Source of the DNA: Bacteroidia bacterium
Lineage (GTDB): Bacteria > Bacteroidota > Ignavibacteria > UBA10030
Assembly (NCBI GenBank): GCA_022180565.1
Contig: BQML01000008.1
Location: 103,414-167,413 of the forward strand
DNA length: 64,000 nucleotides
Reading direction: 5' to 3'
The position numbers were made by a program, and so were the translations under genes. Positions 9,593 to 18,079 of the stretch are shown piece by piece (positions within the stretch are counted from its first letter, which is position 1; every line of letters begins with the position of its first letter). The notes under the pieces were generated by a model. That model saw nothing but the letters and a program-made list of their open reading frames with translations, had not been told where the DNA came from and searched no databases.

Positions 9593-10743
9593 GAGGCAGG
9601 AGGGCGGCTCTTCAGGCTGAAGAGGCGCTTAAGAATGTCATACCGTTCAGGCGAGTGTGTTCGCAATTCTTCGAGACGTTCACGGAATACGAATCCTACC
9701 AGGGAAAGGACGCCTACCGAGAACACTGCCGACAGAACGAGGATCGCTCTCTTCGGCTTTGCTTTCCTCTCGGGGGGCACAGCCCGATCGAGCACGACCA
9801 CCGACGGCAGTGCCTTCCGCTCATCAAGTTTGGCCTGTTCGTACAGCGGAAGGAGCATTTCCAGAATTCGGGCCTGAATTTGGATATTGCGGTACAATCT
9901 GACGTGTTCCAGGGTCACATCAGGAATCTCGCCGATTCGCTCAGAAAGGGCCTGCAGTTCCGCTCGTTTCAGTCTGATTTCCGGATGGTCCGCCCCAAAG
10001 AGGGCCTTCAACATCTCCACTTCAATTTCCCTGAACGCCTTTTCGGAATACAACTCTGCGACACTTTTCACGGATTCCTGGTTTTCCGGCAGGATTACAA
10101 TACGTGATTCCTTTTGCAGGTCTCGGTACGCCTCCTCCACTTTCCTCAGCGTGTCTTTCACGCCCGCAATCGTCGTTTCGAGAAATTCCCGATAGACGCG
10201 GGTCCGTTGAAGGCCGAGTTCGATGTTGATGCGGTTAAGGACGGCAACATAGTAATTTGCCATGTCTGCCGCGCGCTGGCGATCGCGGTCGTATACCGTG
10301 ATGACAATGTGGCCTTTCTCCTCAAGATCGATTTCTACGTTGCCCTCAAATTCCCTGATGGCTTTTTCCATCTCATCGACCTCGTAAAGCTCCATAAGAC
10401 CGAACGTTCGGATAACATCCTCTTTGGCATTTCTGCTCTCCAGGATCGAAAGATAGCTGTAGGCTTCTGAGGAAGGCGCTGGCCCTCGGAGGCTGGCAAA
10501 ATCCCGCAGAAAAGGAGCAAGAGGCCCCAGTGACATTCCGGTGTCCTTGTGGGGAAGGACGCTCGTGATCCCCGCATACCAGTTGGGCATGAGGAGCGCA
10601 ATGGCAACCGCCACAATTCCCGCAACCAGACAGTTGAAGAGCACGAAACGGCGGGCACGGACAAGGAGACCTGCAAACCAGAACAACGAGCTCTTGTCCA
10701 CGACGGGAGAAGGCCGGGCGTTGTGCTCGTCCATCGTCATCAC
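9589..10743 (-). CDS. Wzz-like polysaccharide chain-length determinant
   Basis: 384 residues. A membrane helix near residue 35 (FVLFNCLVAGIVAVAIALLMP) is followed by a Wzz-type periplasmic domain with long helices, and a second helix near 340 (AILVLSAVFSVGVLSLVGFVF) precedes a short charged tail. No C-terminal tyrosine kinase domain is present. It controls the length of the polymer made by the adjacent Wzy-like protein and forms the inner-membrane side of the export path. It overlaps its neighbours by 4 bases on both sides. Confidence 0.88.
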   Translation of the reverse strand: MMTMDEHNARPSPVVDKSSLFWFAGLLVRARRFVLFNCLVAGIVAVAIALLMPNWYAGITSVLPHKDTGMSLGPLAPFLRDFASLRGPAPSSEAYSYLSILESRNAKEDVIRTFGLMELYEVDEMEKAIREFEGNVEIDLEEKGHIVITVYDRDRQRAADMANYYVAVLNRINIELGLQRTRVYREFLETTIAGVKDTLRKVEEAYRDLQKESRIVILPENQESVKSVAELYSEKAFREIEVEMLKALFGADHPEIRLKRAELQALSERIGEIPDVTLEHVRLYRNIQIQARILEMLLPLYEQAKLDERKALPSVVVLDRAVPPERKAKPKRAILVLSAVFSVGVLSLVGFVFRERLEELRTHSPERYDILKRLFSLKSRPPAS

Positions 10744-12407
10744 TTCGATCCGGTGAGCTGGAGAATGATCACGGTCATACTCAGCACAACACTGACGAAA
10801 CTTGCCGCTTGGCTGATCAGATTCAGATAATATGCCGTGGGATACTTGATGTCTTTGGGTACCCAGATGAAATCGCCGGGTTCAATCAATGTGTCGGAGG
10901 GATCGAGCCACTCGCGGGTCTTGCCCTTAATGATACGCGTCTTGCCCGCGTCGGCCTCTTCACCGTATCCCCCGGCTTTGCCCACATAGTACCGGTAATC
11001 CGCTCCTTCTTTGTAGCTTACATATCCCGGCCGCCCCACCTGACCATAGACATACACGGTCTTTGCGGACGACGGAACAAAGATCACATCGCCGTCGCGT
11101 AAACGAACGTCGAAAGACCGGTCTCCGCGCTCAAACAATGCCACAAAATCCGTTGGGACGGTTCCCCTCCGCAGAGTGGCCTCAAGATCGTAATACGCGC
11201 GCTCTTCGGGAGTCACCAACTGGTCGTTCATACGGAGATTCAGAAGCGCTTCCCGGCTCAGGTCCGCCGGAATCCCTTGAGCGGTCGTTTGTTTTCGCTC
11301 CACCTCCGCCATCGGCAAATAAGCCGATGCCGTGAATCCGCCGGCCCGCCCGATAACGTCGGAAAGCCATGAGCTGTCGGGCGTGATGGGATAGGTTCCG
11401 GGGAACCTCACTTCTCCCTGGACAACAACCTTAAAATCTCCGCGCCTGTCATGAAATTCCCGTACGACAATGCGATCCTTGTTCTCGAGCGCGATATCGG
11501 AGGCTGATCCCGCCAAAATGGGTGAGATGTCATGAAGAAAGCGCCCGGATTCGGAACCGTCGCGCGCAAGCCGGAGAATCTCGACGCTGGTGGGGTCCGC
11601 CGCAAGTGTCAGCCCCTGCGCGATGCGAATCATGCTCACCAGGCTGTCCCCCGGTCTGAATTCATATTGTCCGGGAGCTTGAACGCCACCATAGATACTC
11701 ACGGACATCTGATCCAGGGCTCGTGGAGGCACAATGACCATGTCTCCCTCGCGAAGAAACGGATTGTCCTCGTTACGCCGCAAGGCAAAGAAACGATCGA
11801 GGTCCACGGTCCTGTCCGGCTCACCGTTTCGTCTCAGAATGATATGCCGCGTGGAAAACAGGATCTTGGACCGGTCGGCCGATGGGGCGGCCCCGGCCAA
11901 GACCAGCGCTTTATCAACTCTCATGACAGCGCTTGCAACATAACTTCCGGGTTTCTCGACAGCTCCGAGCACGCTGACGAGGAACGATCGGGGTGTCAGG
12001 AGAGTCAGGGAAGGTCGCGCGGCGGAAAAGGACGACCGGACCGCTTCCTTCACAGCTTTCAGAGTTTTCCCATGGACGACGAACTCGCCGCTGCTGGGAA
12101 TGACCAGAGTTCCTTCCGGACTCACCATGAGTTCAAGGGGAACCACCGTCATTCCGGGAATCAGGAAACTGAACACATCGCCGGGACCGACGATGTACTC
12201 GCGTTCGTCAACAACTCCCTCAAGGGGTATTTGTGGGATCGTGACGTTCGTCTCGGGGCTCGAAAGTTTTTCCAGGGCCGATCCCAGCGACCTTCGTTCC
12301 CGGCCGGGGGTTGTCTGGGCATCCAGCCTTTCCTGCGCGATGAAAAGAGCCGACAGTATCGCAAGCAGCCGAGTCATGCCCTGAAATGCCTGATTACCGT
12401 TCTTCAT
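10740..12407 (-). CDS. Polysaccharide export outer membrane protein (Wza-like, SLBB domains)
   Basis: 555 residues from ATG 12407, which overlaps the rfbB stop by 14 bases and has GGAAG upstream; a longer frame to 12509 would run deep into rfbB. A signal peptide ends near LDAQ. The poly-export domain opens EYIVGPGDVFSFLIPGM, and at least three SLBB-type beta-grasp units follow (MSVSIYGGVQAPGQYEFRPG, FKVVVQGEVRFPGTYPI, KTVYVYGQVGRPGYVSYKEG). A C-terminal amphipathic or membrane helix (FVSVVLSMTVIILQL) would form the outer membrane pore as in Wza. It is longer than E. coli Wza (about 380) because of the extra SLBB copies. Confidence 0.9.
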   Translation of the reverse strand: MKNGNQAFQGMTRLLAILSALFIAQERLDAQTTPGRERRSLGSALEKLSSPETNVTIPQIPLEGVVDEREYIVGPGDVFSFLIPGMTVVPLELMVSPEGTLVIPSSGEFVVHGKTLKAVKEAVRSSFSAARPSLTLLTPRSFLVSVLGAVEKPGSYVASAVMRVDKALVLAGAAPSADRSKILFSTRHIILRRNGEPDRTVDLDRFFALRRNEDNPFLREGDMVIVPPRALDQMSVSIYGGVQAPGQYEFRPGDSLVSMIRIAQGLTLAADPTSVEILRLARDGSESGRFLHDISPILAGSASDIALENKDRIVVREFHDRRGDFKVVVQGEVRFPGTYPITPDSSWLSDVIGRAGGFTASAYLPMAEVERKQTTAQGIPADLSREALLNLRMNDQLVTPEERAYYDLEATLRRGTVPTDFVALFERGDRSFDVRLRDGDVIFVPSSAKTVYVYGQVGRPGYVSYKEGADYRYYVGKAGGYGEEADAGKTRIIKGKTREWLDPSDTLIEPGDFIWVPKDIKYPTAYYLNLISQAASFVSVVLSMTVIILQLTGSK

Positions 12408-13404
12408 ACATCTTCCGATAGTATTCCTTGTATTCACCGCTGATGATTCGTTCCCACCATGTGCGGTGTTCCAGATACCAGCGGACAGTCGCCGAAAGTC
12501 CTTCCTCAAACGTTACGGCGGGCCTCCATCCAAGCTCTGACTGGATTCTCGAAGAATCGATGGCGTATCTGCGGTCGTGGCCGGGACGATCCTTGACGAA
12601 CGTAATCAACGACTCGGGTTTTCCGAGCTGACGGAGGATCAGGCGAATCACCTCGAGATTGGTCTTTTCGTTGGAGCCGCCGATATTGTACACCGTTCCC
12701 TCCTTTCCGCGGTGCAGGACTGCGTCGAGTGCCGCGCAATGATCGGCGACGTGCAGCCAATCGCGGACATTGAGCCCATCCCCATAGACCGGAAGCGGTT
12801 TGTTCTGCAGAGCGTTGGCGATCATGAGCGGAATCAGCTTTTCGGGAAACTGGAAAGGGCCATAGTTGTTCGAACATCGCGTAATCAGGGCGGGAACCCC
12901 ATGGGTGTGCTGATAGGCAAGCACGAGAAGATCCGCCGCGGCCTTACTCGCGGCGTAGGGGCTGTTGGGATGAAGCGGCGTGTACTCGGTGAATTTTCCC
13001 TCCGGCCCGAGCGATCCATACACCTCGTCCGTGGAAACCTGCAGGAACCGTTTGATTTTGAATTCCCGTGCCGCGTCCAGAAGCACGGTTGTTCCGCCCA
13101 CGTTCGTCTCAACGAACTCGGCCGCTCCGACGATGCTCCGGTCGACATGAGACTCTGCCGCAATGTTCACAATGGCCTCGATCGCGTGCTCGCGGATCAC
13201 TTCGTCCATCGTCTGCCGATCGCAGATGTCGGCCTTCACAAACGTATAGCGCGGATTTCCCTCTGCCTCCCTGAGATTCTCGAGATTCCCCGCGTAGGTA
13301 AGCTTGTCAACATTCACGATTCGATAGGAAGGATGCTTCGAGAGCATGGAGAGGACAAAATTGCTCCCGATGAATCCCGCTCCGCCTGTCACAAGAACAT
13401 TCAT
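12394..13404 (-). CDS. rfbB: dTDP-glucose 4,6-dehydratase
   Basis: 336 residues, full length. The NAD-binding TGGAGFIGSNFV is at the N-terminus, STDEVYG at 124-130 and the catalytic Y150-x3-K154 follows. A C-terminal LGWRPAVTFEEGLSATVRWYLEH completes the RfbB signature. It converts dTDP-glucose to dTDP-4-keto-6-deoxyglucose, precursor of rhamnose and amino-deoxy sugars. RfbA and RfbD are not in this window, while an epimerase-like cupin lies 6 bases upstream and a DegT aminotransferase lies further down the operon. Confidence 0.96.
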   Translation of the reverse strand: MNVLVTGGAGFIGSNFVLSMLSKHPSYRIVNVDKLTYAGNLENLREAEGNPRYTFVKADICDRQTMDEVIREHAIEAIVNIAAESHVDRSIVGAAEFVETNVGGTTVLLDAAREFKIKRFLQVSTDEVYGSLGPEGKFTEYTPLHPNSPYAASKAAADLLVLAYQHTHGVPALITRCSNNYGPFQFPEKLIPLMIANALQNKPLPVYGDGLNVRDWLHVADHCAALDAVLHRGKEGTVYNIGGSNEKTNLEVIRLILRQLGKPESLITFVKDRPGHDRRYAIDSSRIQSELGWRPAVTFEEGLSATVRWYLEHRTWWERIISGEYKEYYRKMYEER

Positions 13405-13410
13405 GGGCGT

Positions 13411-13887
13411 TCAGTCGATGACGTAGATCGACGCCGGATCGTGTTCATGCCGGATTTCATCCACCTTTTCCCTTTTCCCCCTTCCTGCATAGAGTCTGTT
13501 CGGAAAGTTGAGAACCCACCCCTCCACGGTGCCGATATTCTTGTACCCATGCACAACTCCGGGAGGAACGAGTACCAGAAGGGGCCTTTCTTCTCCGGCT
13601 TCGAAGGTCACGGTATGGCCGCGGGTGCGCGAATGCTTCCGGCTGTCCCAACACACCACCTTGAAGCGCGAGGGTCCGATGAAGCAAAAGAGATCGGTTT
13701 GTTCTACATGTTCGTGGGGACCGCGGGTGACGCCGGGTTTTGTACCCGAAACGTAACCCATTTCCGGAAAGAAATCGGCTTCGAGCTCATCCTTCCGAAA
13801 GACTTCGATCAGCCACCCGCGCGGGTCGGCATGGGGAACCAGCTCCTTGACCACCAATCCATCTATCGGACCGTTTGTAAACGTCAT
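13411..13887 (-). CDS. dTDP-4-dehydrorhamnose 3,5-epimerase family cupin
   Basis: 158 residues, shorter than classical RfbC (about 180). The cupin core shows GVTRGPHEHVEQTDLFCFIG and VPPGVVHGYKNIG, where RfbC has its active-site histidine and sugar-binding loop. It may epimerise or isomerise the keto sugar made by RfbB, or belong to the related isomerase group; substrate not readable. It is the first gene of the polysaccharide operon. A candidate promoter and an inverted repeat lie in the 188 bases upstream. Confidence 0.8.
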   Translation of the reverse strand: MTFTNGPIDGLVVKELVPHADPRGWLIEVFRKDELEADFFPEMGYVSGTKPGVTRGPHEHVEQTDLFCFIGPSRFKVVCWDSRKHSRTRGHTVTFEAGEERPLLVLVPPGVVHGYKNIGTVEGWVLNFPNRLYAGRGKREKVDEIRHEHDPASIYVID

Positions 13888-13908
13888 GAGATTCTTTGTG
13901 GAAAAGAG

Positions 13909-13938
13909 AGTGTACGGATCGGGGACCTCCTGTACACT
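13909..13938. promoter_or_regulatory. Inverted repeat in the leader of the polysaccharide operon
   Basis: AGTGTAC (13909-13915) and GTACACT (13932-13938) form a perfect 7-bp inverted repeat with a 16-base spacer that contains GGAGG on the minus strand. It lies 22-51 bases upstream of the first operon gene. It could be an operator or a leader hairpin; no regulator is encoded next to it. Confidence 0.4.
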
Positions 13939-14040
13939 ACAGAACTGAATAATGCTCGACGGGTAATGCGTGAAAGGCTATGGTCGCGCAGTAACAAAAG
14001 GCGGGCGGGAGTTCCTCATTCACTGTCAATGAATGCGAAA

Positions 14041-14069
14041 AATCTAGGCATTTTTCCCCCGATTGTCAA
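14041..14069 (-). promoter_or_regulatory. Candidate sigma70-type promoter of the polysaccharide operon
   Basis: On the minus strand a perfect TTGACA (14064-14069) is followed after 17 bases by TAGATT (14041-14046, 4 of 6 matches to TATAAT). It lies just past the argS stop and would give a leader of roughly 145 bases before the cupin gene. A 7-bp palindrome (GAAAAAT/ATTTTTC) overlaps the -10 region. Confidence 0.45.
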
Positions 14070-14075
14070 TCCGAC

Positions 14076-15731
14076 CTACATTCTCTCCGGCGCCGAAATG
14101 CCCAATATTTTCAGGCCGTTTGCCAGAACGATCTGAGTGGCCTTGCAGAGCGCAAGTCGCGCTCGGGAGAGATCACGTTCGGGGACCACGACACGGTGAT
14201 CGTGATAGAACTTGTGAAACGCTGTCGCAACGTCCCCCAGATAGGTGGTCAGCCGGTGAGGCTCAAACGACGTACTGCACGACACGATAACATCCGGAAA
14301 AGACATGAGGAGTTTCGCAAGTCCGATCTCTGCCGCGCCGCTCAGAAGATCCAGATTGGCGTCTGCAAGCACTCGCTGTTCCCCCGCGGCCAGTGCTCCT
14401 TCGGATTCGGCAAACCGGAGGATGCTGGCAATCCGCGCGTGGGCATACTGAAGATAATACACCGGATTCTTTTCCGTCTGTTCCTTGGCCAGGTTGAGGT
14501 CGAATTCGAGGTGGCTGGAGATCGAGCGCATGACGAAAAAGAAGCGCGCAGCGTCGGGACCTACTTCATCGAGGAGTTCCTCGAGCGTGACGAAGTTTGC
14601 CTGACGTTTTGACATTTTGACCTGCTGTCCGTCGCGCAGGAGCGTGACAAACTGGTGAATCACAACCTTGACACGGCTCTTGTCGTATCCCAGCGCTTCG
14701 ATGCCGGCCAACACATCGGGAATCGTGGCAATGTGATCGGCGCCAAAGATGTCCACGATGAACCCGAACCCGCGGCGGAATTTTTCACGATGATAAGCGA
14801 TATCCGGCAGACGGTAGGTCGGTTCCCCGGTGCTCTTGATCATCACCCGATCCTGCTCCAGCCCCAGGGCGGTGGCCTTGAACCAGACCGCTCCATCCTG
14901 GTCGTACACCAGCCCTTTTGCCCGAAGCTCTGAGATCACTTCCTGCAACGCGCCGCTCGTGTAAAGAGAATCCTCGTTGAAGAACACATCAAACCGGACG
15001 CCCATGCGGGCAAGGACCGCCCGAATGTTCTCGAACAGCGTGGCTTCGGAGACTTCCTTGCAAATCTGAAGCGCCTCTTCCTCGGGAACGCCTAACAAGG
15101 CATCCCCGCGAGCCGATTTCAGCTGTTCCGCGATATCCTTGATATACTCCCCTTGGTATCCATCCTCCGGAAAGGGGAATGAGGGATCAAACAACTGCCG
15201 ATACCGTGCATACGTGGACTCAGCCAACTTACGCATTTGTCGGCCCGCGTTGTTGTAGTAGTACTCGCGCGTAACGGCGTGCCCTGTCCACTCCAGAAGC
15301 GTGGCAATCGTGTCACCGATTGCCGCTTGCCTTCCATGGCCCACACTCAGAGGTCCGGTCGGATTCGCGCTGACAAACTCAACCTGTGTCCGAACACCTC
15401 GGCCGCCGTCCGTTCGCCCGAAGCTTTCCCCTTGCTTCAGAATACCCTGAAGCCCGCGGACAAAGAAGGCCCCGGCAAAATGAAAATTGATGAACCCGGG
15501 ACCGGCGATCTCGACCTTTTCCACAGAATCCGGATCGAGCTTCAGAGCGTTCACGATTTCCTGGGCAAGCACGCGGGGGTTCTTGCCGGCCTTCTTTGCA
15601 AGCACCATGGCGACATTCGTCGTCAGATCGCCGTGCTGTTCCAGCTTTGGCTGTTCAAAGGTGGGTTCAACGCCGGTGTAGGACAAAGACGAAAGCGCGG
15701 CATTGAGTTTTTCTGCGAGGTACGCTTTCAT
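14076..15731 (-). CDS. argS: Arginyl-tRNA synthetase
   Basis: 551 residues, normal for the enzyme. It has the N-terminal Arg-tRNA synthetase domain, the HIGH-like VGHGR at 130-134 after SANPTGPLS, the KMSK motif in QQVKMSKRQANFV, and the DALR anticodon-binding domain at the C-terminus with PHRLTTYLGDVATAFHKFY. It charges tRNA-Arg. It begins 9 bases after rsfS and is the last gene of a three-gene operon. Confidence 0.97.
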   Translation of the reverse strand: MKAYLAEKLNAALSSLSYTGVEPTFEQPKLEQHGDLTTNVAMVLAKKAGKNPRVLAQEIVNALKLDPDSVEKVEIAGPGFINFHFAGAFFVRGLQGILKQGESFGRTDGGRGVRTQVEFVSANPTGPLSVGHGRQAAIGDTIATLLEWTGHAVTREYYYNNAGRQMRKLAESTYARYRQLFDPSFPFPEDGYQGEYIKDIAEQLKSARGDALLGVPEEEALQICKEVSEATLFENIRAVLARMGVRFDVFFNEDSLYTSGALQEVISELRAKGLVYDQDGAVWFKATALGLEQDRVMIKSTGEPTYRLPDIAYHREKFRRGFGFIVDIFGADHIATIPDVLAGIEALGYDKSRVKVVIHQFVTLLRDGQQVKMSKRQANFVTLEELLDEVGPDAARFFFVMRSISSHLEFDLNLAKEQTEKNPVYYLQYAHARIASILRFAESEGALAAGEQRVLADANLDLLSGAAEIGLAKLLMSFPDVIVSCSTSFEPHRLTTYLGDVATAFHKFYHDHRVVVPERDLSRARLALCKATQIVLANGLKILGISAPERM

Positions 15732-15740
15732 GGAAGGAGT

Positions 15741-16184
15741 TTACCGAGCGGATGCTGTTGTGCGGGCGGCGCTTCCCGATTTTGATTTCAGCGCCGGCAG
15801 GATTTTCACGGTCTTCCCTGTATCCTCGATGGGGTGAATCTTCGCGTCACTCCAGAGGCGCTCCAGATTGTAGAATCCGCGGATGTTCTTATGAAAGACA
15901 TGAACCACGACATCCACGTAATCGAGCAGGACCCACTGGCGCGCCTGAAAACCCTCGGTATGCCACGCGGGGACGCCCCGTTCCTTCATGCCATCGAGGA
16001 TCCCGTCGGCGATGGCCTTCACCTGGGTGTCTGACTCGCCGGTGCAGATCACGAAATAATCCGTGGCACCGCTCTTCATGCGAAGGTCCATGAGAACCAC
16101 ATCCAGTGCCTTGCGGCCGATAGCCAGCTCGGCAACAGCTTTTGCAAGCATCCTTCCCGTCAATCGTTTCTCCTTTCGTTTCAT
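15741..16184 (-). CDS. rsfS: Ribosomal silencing factor RsfS
   Basis: 147 residues. The RsfS core runs from LAKAVAELAIGRKALDVVLMDLR through TDYFVICTGESDTQVKAIADGI to WVLLDYVDVVVHVFHKNIRGFYNLERLWSDA. It binds ribosomal protein L14 on the large subunit and blocks subunit joining when nutrients are low. The C-terminal 25 residues (KSKSGSAARTTASAR) are a basic extension. The start overlaps the LytR_C gene by 4 bases. Confidence 0.94.
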   Translation of the reverse strand: MKRKEKRLTGRMLAKAVAELAIGRKALDVVLMDLRMKSGATDYFVICTGESDTQVKAIADGILDGMKERGVPAWHTEGFQARQWVLLDYVDVVVHVFHKNIRGFYNLERLWSDAKIHPIEDTGKTVKILPALKSKSGSAARTTASAR

Positions 16185-16666
16185 CTGAAGGGTCTCAGCG
16201 TTTCGTAATCCTTTCCGATGAACACCGAAACATCCAGATAAAGTGTTTTGTCGATCCTCTGCAGAACCTGTTCCATGGGAACTCCCAGGGCTTCGGCCAC
16301 CTGGACCGCCGCGCGTGAATTCCCCGATCTGTCGATGACCATCGTTCGCTCGAGGGGCTCTCGGTAATTGCCGATTTCAACGACGTCGAATCCGCGAGAC
16401 CGAAGGTAGTCCGTCATGCGCTGGGCAAGTTTCGCCTCACCGGTCGCATTGAACACATCCAGCTGAATCGTATGGACGCGCCCCTCCTCGACGATCTCTG
16501 ATTCGGCCCCGCCCCGCCCGCGCGTGGCCAGGATGATCGCAATGACCGCGCTCAGAAAAACAACAAAGGACAGAACAAGGCGTTTGCGGACAGTTGGACG
16601 GCCTGAAGAGTGTTTCCGGCGTGCAGAGGGGGAATCCGTGGAAGCTTCGTGCGGAAGTTCAGCCAT
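16181..16666 (-). CDS. LytR C-terminal domain protein, membrane anchored
   Basis: 161 residues. A basic cytoplasmic stretch is followed by one membrane helix (VLSFVVFLSAVIAIILAT, about 30-48) and a single LytR_C domain (IQLDVFNATGEAKLAQRMTDYLRSRGFDVVEIGNYREPLERTMVIDR shortened here to its key parts NATG and MVIDRSGN). It lacks the LCP phosphotransferase domain of full LytR proteins. Gene order with rsfS recurs in related phyla as far as I recall. Role unknown, probably in the envelope. Confidence 0.82.
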   Translation of the reverse strand: MAELPHEASTDSPSARRKHSSGRPTVRKRLVLSFVVFLSAVIAIILATRGRGGAESEIVEEGRVHTIQLDVFNATGEAKLAQRMTDYLRSRGFDVVEIGNYREPLERTMVIDRSGNSRAAVQVAEALGVPMEQVLQRIDKTLYLDVSVFIGKDYETLRPFR

Positions 16667-16680
16667 TCGGTTTCGCTGTG

Positions 16681-16737
16681 GTCAAAAGAAAAACCGGACA
16701 CTCTCTTTGCGGAGAATGGACCGGTTCTCGAACGGCC
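16681..16737 (-). terminator. Rho-independent terminator after the small envelope protein gene
   Basis: On the minus strand AACCGG and CCGGTT pair (16731-16736 with 16692-16697). An inner 7-bp helix (CATTCTC/GAGAGTG, one wobble) closes on the loop CGCAAA, and the outer stem is followed by TTTTTCTTTT. It lies between the gene ending at 16753 and the lytR_C start at 16666. Confidence 0.75.
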
Positions 16738-16752
16738 CAGCCTTTTCAGGAA

Positions 16753-17235
16753 TCAGCGATCCTCCACATCCATGGGAAGAATTCTGTCATACAATCCATA
16801 GCCGGAATTCCACCAGTACATCGGGGGAAGTTGGCGGAATTGAATCTGCAACAAGGTATTCTCGCTGGGCCGATAGTTCAACTGCGCCCTCGTCAGATAA
16901 ATGCCTCCAAAATTTGCCATGGTGCCCGGAAGCCCGAACGGCGAATGGAGGACGCTGACGTCAAACCGTACATCGAGGGGGTCTGAGAACTTGTAGGCCA
17001 GGCTGTTGGTATACATCCCCATGGAAAGACCCTGTCCACCGAAGGAGGAATACGACAGCGTGTAGGAATGGTGCATACTCAGCCGAGCGGGATCCAGCCA
17101 TCCGAACAGGAGCCCTTCGGAACCCCGAAGGATCGATGAGCTGACTCCCGTCGAAGACGGTGTCGTGGCGGATTTGAACTGCCCGGAAGCGCTGTTCACC
17201 AGCAGAACAACCGCTGCAACAATCCACAATCTCAT
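16753..17235 (-). CDS. Predicted secreted or outer membrane protein of unknown function
   Basis: 160 residues. A signal peptide (MRLWIVAAVVLLVNSASGQ) is followed by short alternating segments rich in S, Y, G and aromatic residues, as in small outer membrane beta proteins (YTLSYSSFGGQGLSMGMYTNSLAYKF). It ends PPMYWWNSGYGLYDRILPMDVEDR-like with many aromatics. I do not recognise the family. It has its own promoter (17257-17285), an AGGA ribosome site and its own terminator, so it is a monocistronic unit between two housekeeping operons. Confidence 0.75.
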   Translation of the reverse strand: MRLWIVAAVVLLVNSASGQFKSATTPSSTGVSSSILRGSEGLLFGWLDPARLSMHHSYTLSYSSFGGQGLSMGMYTNSLAYKFSDPLDVRFDVSVLHSPFGLPGTMANFGGIYLTRAQLNYRPSENTLLQIQFRQLPPMYWWNSGYGLYDRILPMDVEDR

Positions 17236-17256
17236 CCTTTGCCTCCGTTTGATTCC

Positions 17257-17285
17257 ATGATACCCATTTCCCTTTTCAGAGTCAA
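17257..17285 (-). promoter_or_regulatory. Sigma70-type promoter of the small envelope protein gene
   Basis: TTGACT (17280-17285, minus strand) and TATCAT (17257-17262) are each 5 of 6 matches and are separated by exactly 17 bases. The start codon at 17235 follows about 21 bases downstream of the -10 box, after a GGAGGCAAAGG ribosome binding region. Confidence 0.65.
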
Positions 17286-17310
17286 GCCCGCTCCAACAGT
17301 GAGGTTCACC

Positions 17311-18072
17311 CTATCCGTGGAACTCACGCTCCAGAAAGGCCCGCGCCTCTTCCAGTTGTTCCACCGTGTTGATGCCGCGAATCTCCCGTTCTTCTGCCGT
17401 TTTGACCGCCGCCACCTTCAGACGCTTCTTCCAAAAATAAGCAAAGACATCCGTCAGATAATACTCGTTCTGGGCGTTGTGCGGCGTAACGTGGGCCAGG
17501 GCGTTGAAAAGGGTCTCCTTATCAAACACATAAATTCCCGAATTGATTTCCCGCACTAACCGCTCTTCGTCCGTTGCATCCTTTTCTTCAACAATTTTCA
17601 AGACAGATCCGTCGGCGTTTCTAATGATCCGCCCATACCCATGGGGGTTATCCATCTCGGCCGTCAAAATCGTTGCCACGGCACCACTCTCCCTGTGGTG
17701 TGTCACAAACGCCGCCAACGTGTCCGGCCTCAAGAGAGGAACGTCACCCGAAAGGACAAGAACATCCCCCCGGAATCCCTCAAGCGCGGCTTCCGTTTGC
17801 ATCACGGCATGGCCGGTTCCCAACTGCTCCGCCTGGACCACGGCCTCGGCCTCCGGACACGATACGCGGATAAACTCCATGACCGACTCCTTCTGATACC
17901 CCACAATGATCAAGATCCGCGAGGCCTTGATCGAAGAGGCAGCGTCCACCACAAAATGGATCATCGGCTTTCCGTTCAGCTCGTACATGACCTTGGCGCG
18001 GCTCGGATCATTCATTCGTGTCCCTTTTCCGGCGGCCAGAATCACAATTGCGAGTTGGCGCTCCTTGCTCAT
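17311..18072 (-). CDS. Sugar-nucleotidyltransferase, GlmU N-terminal-like
   Basis: 253 residues. The Rossmann-like pyrophosphorylase domain begins LAIVILAAGKGTRMNDPSRAK, with QLGTGHAVMQTE, VLSGDVPLLRPDTL and a NSGIYVFDKETLF segment, all as in the uridylyltransferase half of GlmU. The left-handed beta-helix acetyltransferase half (about 200 residues) is absent, so it makes a nucleotide sugar but cannot acetylate. It is the last gene of the porX-tsaE-tsaB-accD-arginase-panC operon, 7 bases after panC. Confidence 0.85.
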   Translation of the reverse strand: MSKERQLAIVILAAGKGTRMNDPSRAKVMYELNGKPMIHFVVDAASSIKASRILIIVGYQKESVMEFIRVSCPEAEAVVQAEQLGTGHAVMQTEAALEGFRGDVLVLSGDVPLLRPDTLAAFVTHHRESGAVATILTAEMDNPHGYGRIIRNADGSVLKIVEEKDATDEERLVREINSGIYVFDKETLFNALAHVTPHNAQNEYYLTDVFAYFWKKRLKVAAVKTAEEREIRGINTVEQLEEARAFLEREFHG

Positions 18073-18079
18073 GCGGATC

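Noticed and set aside
12577..14136. A 519-codon open frame on the + strand
   Set aside because: It is antisense to rfbB and the cupin gene, which have full family motifs and correct overlaps; the translation shows no known domain.
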